From NCBI GenBank assembly GCA_023525975.1, contig CM042022.1:2609001-2673000 (forward strand): a DNA stretch of 64,000 nucleotides, written 5' to 3'. Below the pieces are notes generated by a model that saw only the letters and a list, made by a program, of their open reading frames with translations, was not told the DNA's origin and made no database searches. Shown here in pieces: positions 59,478 through 64,000 of this stretch (within the stretch, counting starts at the first letter, position 1; each line of letters starts with the position of its first letter). This stretch comes from Smallanthus sonchifolius. Lineage: Eukaryota > Streptophyta > Magnoliopsida > Asterales > Asteraceae. The translations under genes were made by a program, and so were the position numbers.

Positions 59478-60160
59478 CCTCATTTGGTTAGATTACGTAT
59501 AAAAATGATTTTCTTTTTACTTAGTTATAGATTTATAGAATAAGTAATTAAATAAATAAAATCCATATTTATTTAAAGATGTAGTTTACAGTATATGTAT
59601 AAATGTATATAGCTATTTTAAAGTTTTCCAATTTACACAATTATTTAATTAGATTACTACCATTACAAAAGGCATACAACTAAGAAGTTATGATTAAGAT
59701 ACAAGCATATAAACATGCTTCTTTTTGTCTTTTCCTCCCTTTTTTTATTATAATTAATTCATAATTTCTTTTGTTTTATTATTTTAAGAGTAAAACTACT
59801 CTACCTCACGTAAATTTATTTATTTTAATGTTATATTATTTTAATAGTTTAATATTTATAATTAATTTTATACTTTTCTGGTCTACGTTTTGACGTTAAT
59901 TTTATTAAAAACTGAACCGTGTGTGACGGGTTTTTTTATATGTATTTTTAGTTGAACACAGAAACTTCGTACGCTTCTCTAAGCGTGCTTAACCACATAA
60001 ATGTGATCGCCTTCTATCTAAGTTTCGATAATGTCTTAGCAACGTCATTGTCGCAATGTGTGTGTTTACGTCATCATTTCATTTTTTTTATAAAGTTTTG
60101 AATATTATCAACGACTCTGTCGCAACTGACGTTTAAGAGCCGAATCGTCGATGTGCGCGC

Positions 60161-60190
60161 CCCGCTGGAGCGCGCGGGCATGTTTACTAG
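60161..60190 (+). mobile_element. Helitron 3' terminus
   Basis: Hairpin CCCGC (60,161-60,165) / GCGGG (60,174-60,178), extended by flanking GCGC pairs, linker CATGTTTA, CTAG ending at 60,190 and host T. The body upstream (about 59,880-60,160) has the CG-rich words of the 863-1236 repeat family. The 5' end was not located. Confidence 0.75.
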
Positions 60191-61500
60191 TTACTTACAA
60201 TTACCAAAAATGAGAGAGGTGATACATTATGTACAAGTATCTAATGCACAGGAACTCTTTTATGTCCATATACTATACATAAATATGGAAGGCATAAACA
60301 AAAATACTTGCTGGCGTGGTGGTAGTTGTGCAACAGTGAACACTTTTTTTTACCTTTTTGTTTTTCCTTTTTTTAAGATTCTTTTAACTTTTTTCTTTCC
60401 GTTACCTAATTCATTTTCAATTTTATTTGGTTTTATCTTTTCGCTATGTCACATTCACAAATTTCACTAACAGAGTTTTACGGTTTTGAAAGGTGACAAA
60501 ACTAGGATCTCAATCATTAGTTACACGGAATGACTATGTATGAATTTAAATAAAATATTAATGTTGCTCATAGTCACGAGACAACAAAAGTTTAAGTTTG
60601 AAAACGTTGCGGAAGCGTAAATAAAATCCAAATGCAAGAATAGTCAAATGCGCAAAACACCGCGCCCAAACTAAAGTAAATGATAGAAATAAGTAAGTTT
60701 GAAATTGTTTGTGAAAACCATGGTCAGACCATGCATCCTAATCTTGTGTGTACCTTAGCGACATGAGAAAGACATGCTCAAAGTGTCAACACAATGGTTG
60801 GTGAGTTCATAGAGATGTAAGTAAATAAAAGTTCGTTGTTTGCTAGATAATGTAATTAATGTATACCGATAGATAGCTAGTCTATGTCATGCTACTACAA
60901 GTGTTCGAAACCAAAGCTGATTGTTTGTGTTTGTTTGCCTTCCGCCATGTCTACCGAACAATGGCAAATGTCTAGGCTAATCTTACACCCGTTCGACCTC
61001 CAGTCAAGTTAGCGCGACTAACTCGGGTGGGGCTTGTCAAAACCCAGTAGTACTACTCAAAATCACCTCGCTATGTTCCAATACTAACGGTTCGAGAATG
61101 TAAGGACTTGTTGGTATGTTTGCACTTTAGTAAGCAAGCGATAATACAATAATACAAAACCCAAAATGTTTGCGTGCATGCTTTCTCCCTAAAAAGGAAA
61201 GTAATTAAAGATAGGGCCCATGAAACTCACCTGAGTGTGAATGCAAATAAAAGCTAAGAGAAAACTGTAGAACCTCTAACTGCCACTTAAAACCATAGGT
61301 TTATAAGTGTGTGTTCGTGCAAGTTGATATGAACCCTTAGTATCCAAACAATACTATTGTTTAAGTGTTTAGAAAAGGTTTGCAAGTTTGACTCAAGTTT
61401 GACCCGACGACCCGTTGGTGACACGTTGTATTAAATTATGTTTGTTCAGTATAACACTTCTATATTATACACAAATGATCATGCTGCAGCACTTAGCAAC
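60191..61500. other. Intergenic, LTR-like, no gene
   Basis: Words such as 'ggttggtgagttcatag' and 'cgttcgacctccagtcaag' resemble gypsy LTR sequence read backwards, but no boundary or primer site was found. Confidence 0.4.
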
Positions 61501-62330
61501 AAATCCTATTTGTTCTAATAAGATAGCAAGTTTCCATAAATAGCAGGTTTCCATAAATAGTAAGTATGTTCGGAATTCGTGTTTCTTGGAATTATCATTG
61601 TTAATATGCTTGTAAGTTTACTATAACATGTTCTAGATCACCACATCACATAACACTTGCCTAGAACTTAACATGTATGTCATACTTCCAAATAAAGTTT
61701 CCATCTTTAGTAACCTATGAGAGATATGCATGATTTCAAGCATTCAACACATTGCAACATGTTATTATGTCCTAACTAACATGTACCAATCATTAAACCA
61801 TATCATGCATGTCTAAATAGTAAGTTATGAATACTTTTGCAAATTAAAGTTTCCTTATTTAGCAAGTTTGTAAAACCGTGTTATGTATTCAGAATCTGAT
61901 TTCACAATTCCTCTACACATGTAACAAGTAGCACATAAACCTCATCACCTCATGCAATCCAAGTCTAACATGCAAGTTTCAAAACATAAAAGTTTCCTCT
62001 TTTAGTAAGTTTGCAAAACCGAGCTAGGTATTAGAAATCTAATTTCACAAATCACTTATACATGGATCAAGTAGCATAACAACACCATCATATCATTCAA
62101 CACATGTCTAGTATGCAAGATAGAATTCCTAAAAAGTTTCCATTATAAGTAAGTTAGGGTTTTTAAGCTTGTTTAACGAGATTCAAAGTATTAAATCCAT
62201 CACATAGAATCTAACATGATTATAACCATAATAAGTATCAAACATCTCTAACATGCAATTCTACACCATTACATAATAAAAAAAAGTCTCATTATCTAAC
62301 AATTTACTAATCTTATGAAGCTAGGGTTTT
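61501..62330. repeat. Degenerate tandem repeat, ~147-bp period
   Basis: 'GTTTCC..TTTAGTAAG'-type cores recur at about 61,551, 61,699, 61,850, 61,992, 62,137 and, weakly, 62,283. Spacing is 142-151 bp, with shared words between cores ('acatgtctaacatgcaag', 'atttcacaa'). Confidence 0.7.
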
Positions 62331-62773
62331 TCAAATAACCATAAAATCAACAAATACATGCAAAACAATGATAAAGTTAGCATCTTTATTATAAAAATCC
62401 ATGTTTGGATGAACTAGGGTTTTGATCTAAAATTTAGGAATAAAAAAGTAACGAAATTGAACGAAGCGACTTACGTAGGATTGTTAGAAACGTCGAGAGA
62501 AGTCCAAATACGCGTTCAATTGCAAGATTGAAGCTCGAATGAGGGTGTATGGTTGCTTGAATGAAATCGGCCAGGGGGGGCTCTTGGGGTCGCGACGACA
62601 AGGAGGAGGGTGGGGGATTAGGGTTTAATTTTTATAAAAATCCTTTTTATTTAATTGCATGGGTTTTAAAATGAGTTTAGATAATCCATGGGCCTAATTA
62701 AATGGGTTTTAAATTATCTAATTAATTCATTAGATAACAATGTTTTTAAATAATTATTTTTATAAAACTTATT
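62331..62773. other. Intergenic, no gene recognised
   Basis: AT-rich with a G-rich stretch at 62,573-62,625. Confidence 0.5.
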
Positions 62774-64000
62774 TGTAACGAACCAAAATACGGGTCTCGT
62801 TATAAATAAATAAATAATTCTAATAAATATTATGGTGAAAATAATATTTTAGAAATAAGTTGAAACAAGCGGGTTTCAAGTTAGTAACGGGGATATACTA
62901 GTTTTAACTAGTTATGAAAGGAAATGGAAAAGATTGAAAGTAGAAGGGCTAAAGGTGAAACATGGCAAATCTGCCATATTTGACATTTAGAAGTCAAAAT
63001 TGACTTCATTTTTGGAGTTGAGTCGTTCAAGAGAAGAGGAAGAGAGGAGAAATCGGGTTGAAGCCAAAATTCGTGTGTTTGAAGCTTGTAACTTGAAGGT
63101 TTTGGCTCACACATCACCTTTCTAACATCAAGTAAGTGATTTCTTCTTCTTTGATCCACCATTTATGGTGTTCTTGTTGGGTTTTGTTGAAAACCCGAAA
63201 TTATGGTTGCATGTGGTAAAATGGTGTTAGATTATTGATAATCTAGCTAAACTAAAGGTGTAGGAAGGTGAACAACACCATGGAACCCTTTGATTTTGAT
63301 TTTTGAAAGTTAGGGTTCATATGAAGGAAATTGGGGTTTTGATGAAAAATTGATAAATTGATGATGATTAAGTGTTATAGAGGTGTTAGACACTTAAACA
63401 AACCCCAAATTAACTTAAAGAAACTAGTTGGATAAAAATTAGTGTCAAGGTATTGGAAAGAGAATTCTAGTGGTTGAGTTGAGTTCTTGATTAAAGGGGG
63501 TGTTTGGATATGGAAATAACCCAAACGGGTCAATTTGGGTTGAAAATGGAAATTTGGGTGGTAAACTCAATTGTATGTGTTTTGAATGAATGATTAGATT
63601 ACTAAACTAGGTGTGTATGTTTAGGCAATCAAATTGTGGGTCTAGAAGGCGGAGCGGAGTCGTCTAACCCAAAAGGTAAGTGCTTTTGCACTTACTTAGT
63701 TTTGATGATAAATGAGTTTTATGCAATGTTGTATGTATAATGTGTAAAGTTGCATAATTTGTTATGTGGTATGAATGAGTATAAAATTGTATGCATAATT
63801 GAAGGAATGTAGTTATAGTATTTATACTATAATGGATATGTTGATATGGAGTTATGGTCTATGAACCATAATGGATAGAATGGATATGGAGTTATGGTCT
63901 AAGTACCATAATGGATATATTAGTTATGGAGTTATGATCTCGTATCCTTTGGGATATGAAGTTATGGCCTACGTGCCATAATGGAAATGGAAAAGTGATA
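62774..64000 (+). mobile_element. Probable LTR, cut by the window end
   Basis: Begins TGTAACGAACCAAAATACGG, a plant gypsy-type LTR start. Includes CTAGAAGGCGGAGCGGAGTCGT (about 63,642), a word common in such LTRs, and the hairpin array at 63,813. The end lies outside. Confidence 0.5.
63813..63981. repeat. Hairpin array, ~40-bp period, five units
   Basis: Units start at 63,813, 63,852, 63,892, 63,932 and 63,962. Four form clean hairpins: TTATAGTA/TACTATAA, TTATGGT/ACCATAA (twice) and TTATGGC/GCCATAA, each with a 4-6 nt loop. The fourth unit (63,932) is degenerate. Probably continues beyond the window. Confidence 0.92.

Overview
This is a window of plant nuclear DNA. Three things show it: a 43-exon gene with GT-AG introns and a conserved plant nucleoporin product, pentatricopeptide (PPR) and SPX genes, and dense LTR, Helitron, SINE and Mutator debris. 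The family repertoire and repeat style (Helitron ends with a CCCGC/GCGGG hairpin before CTAG; initiator-Met-primed copia and Athila/Tat-type LTR elements) suggest a eudicot, probably an Asteraceae species. The family assignment is inference.

Layout. 0.1-2.8 kb: two tRNA-Ser(AGA) genes on duplicated flanks, with a sugar-phosphate/nucleotide-sugar translocator fragment and a LINE fragment between them. 2.97-11.1 kb: a PPR gene (minus strand, At4g32430-like) cut in two by a decayed Ty3/gypsy chromovirus at 3949-9763; the reading frame rejoins exactly across the 5-bp target duplication. 11.4-25.1 kb: Helitron termini and bodies, a beta-galactosidase pseudogene, a MITE and several tandem duplications. 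26.3-29.2 kb: a complete but non-coding Ty1/copia-type element. 29.9-33.4 kb: an Athila/Tat-like 5' half element with a broken ORF. 33.5-33.8 kb: a SINE with a perfect 18-bp target duplication.

35.4-47.8 kb holds the main intact gene, NUP205, with 43 exons that I could join in frame to 1,864 residues. 49.3-51.5 kb: an LTR remnant and a MuDR transposase remnant. 51.9 kb: a CACTA-like end. 53.3-55.2 kb: an intact three-exon SPX-domain gene on the minus strand, with two PHR1-binding (P1BS) sites just upstream and a 14-unit minisatellite in intron 1. 55.5-64 kb: Helitrons, a SINE, microsatellites, a ~147-bp degenerate tandem repeat and the start of another LTR-like region.

The two functional protein genes (NUP205, nuclear pore scaffold; SPX, phosphate sensing) are unrelated; nothing suggests a gene cluster. 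The least expected pattern is that several unrelated LTR-type regions each carry their own array of short hairpin repeats with a 30-42 bp period. In at least three arrays the stem changes are compensatory, so pairing is kept while sequence drifts. No new protein system was found; these hairpin arrays are the best candidate for something undescribed.
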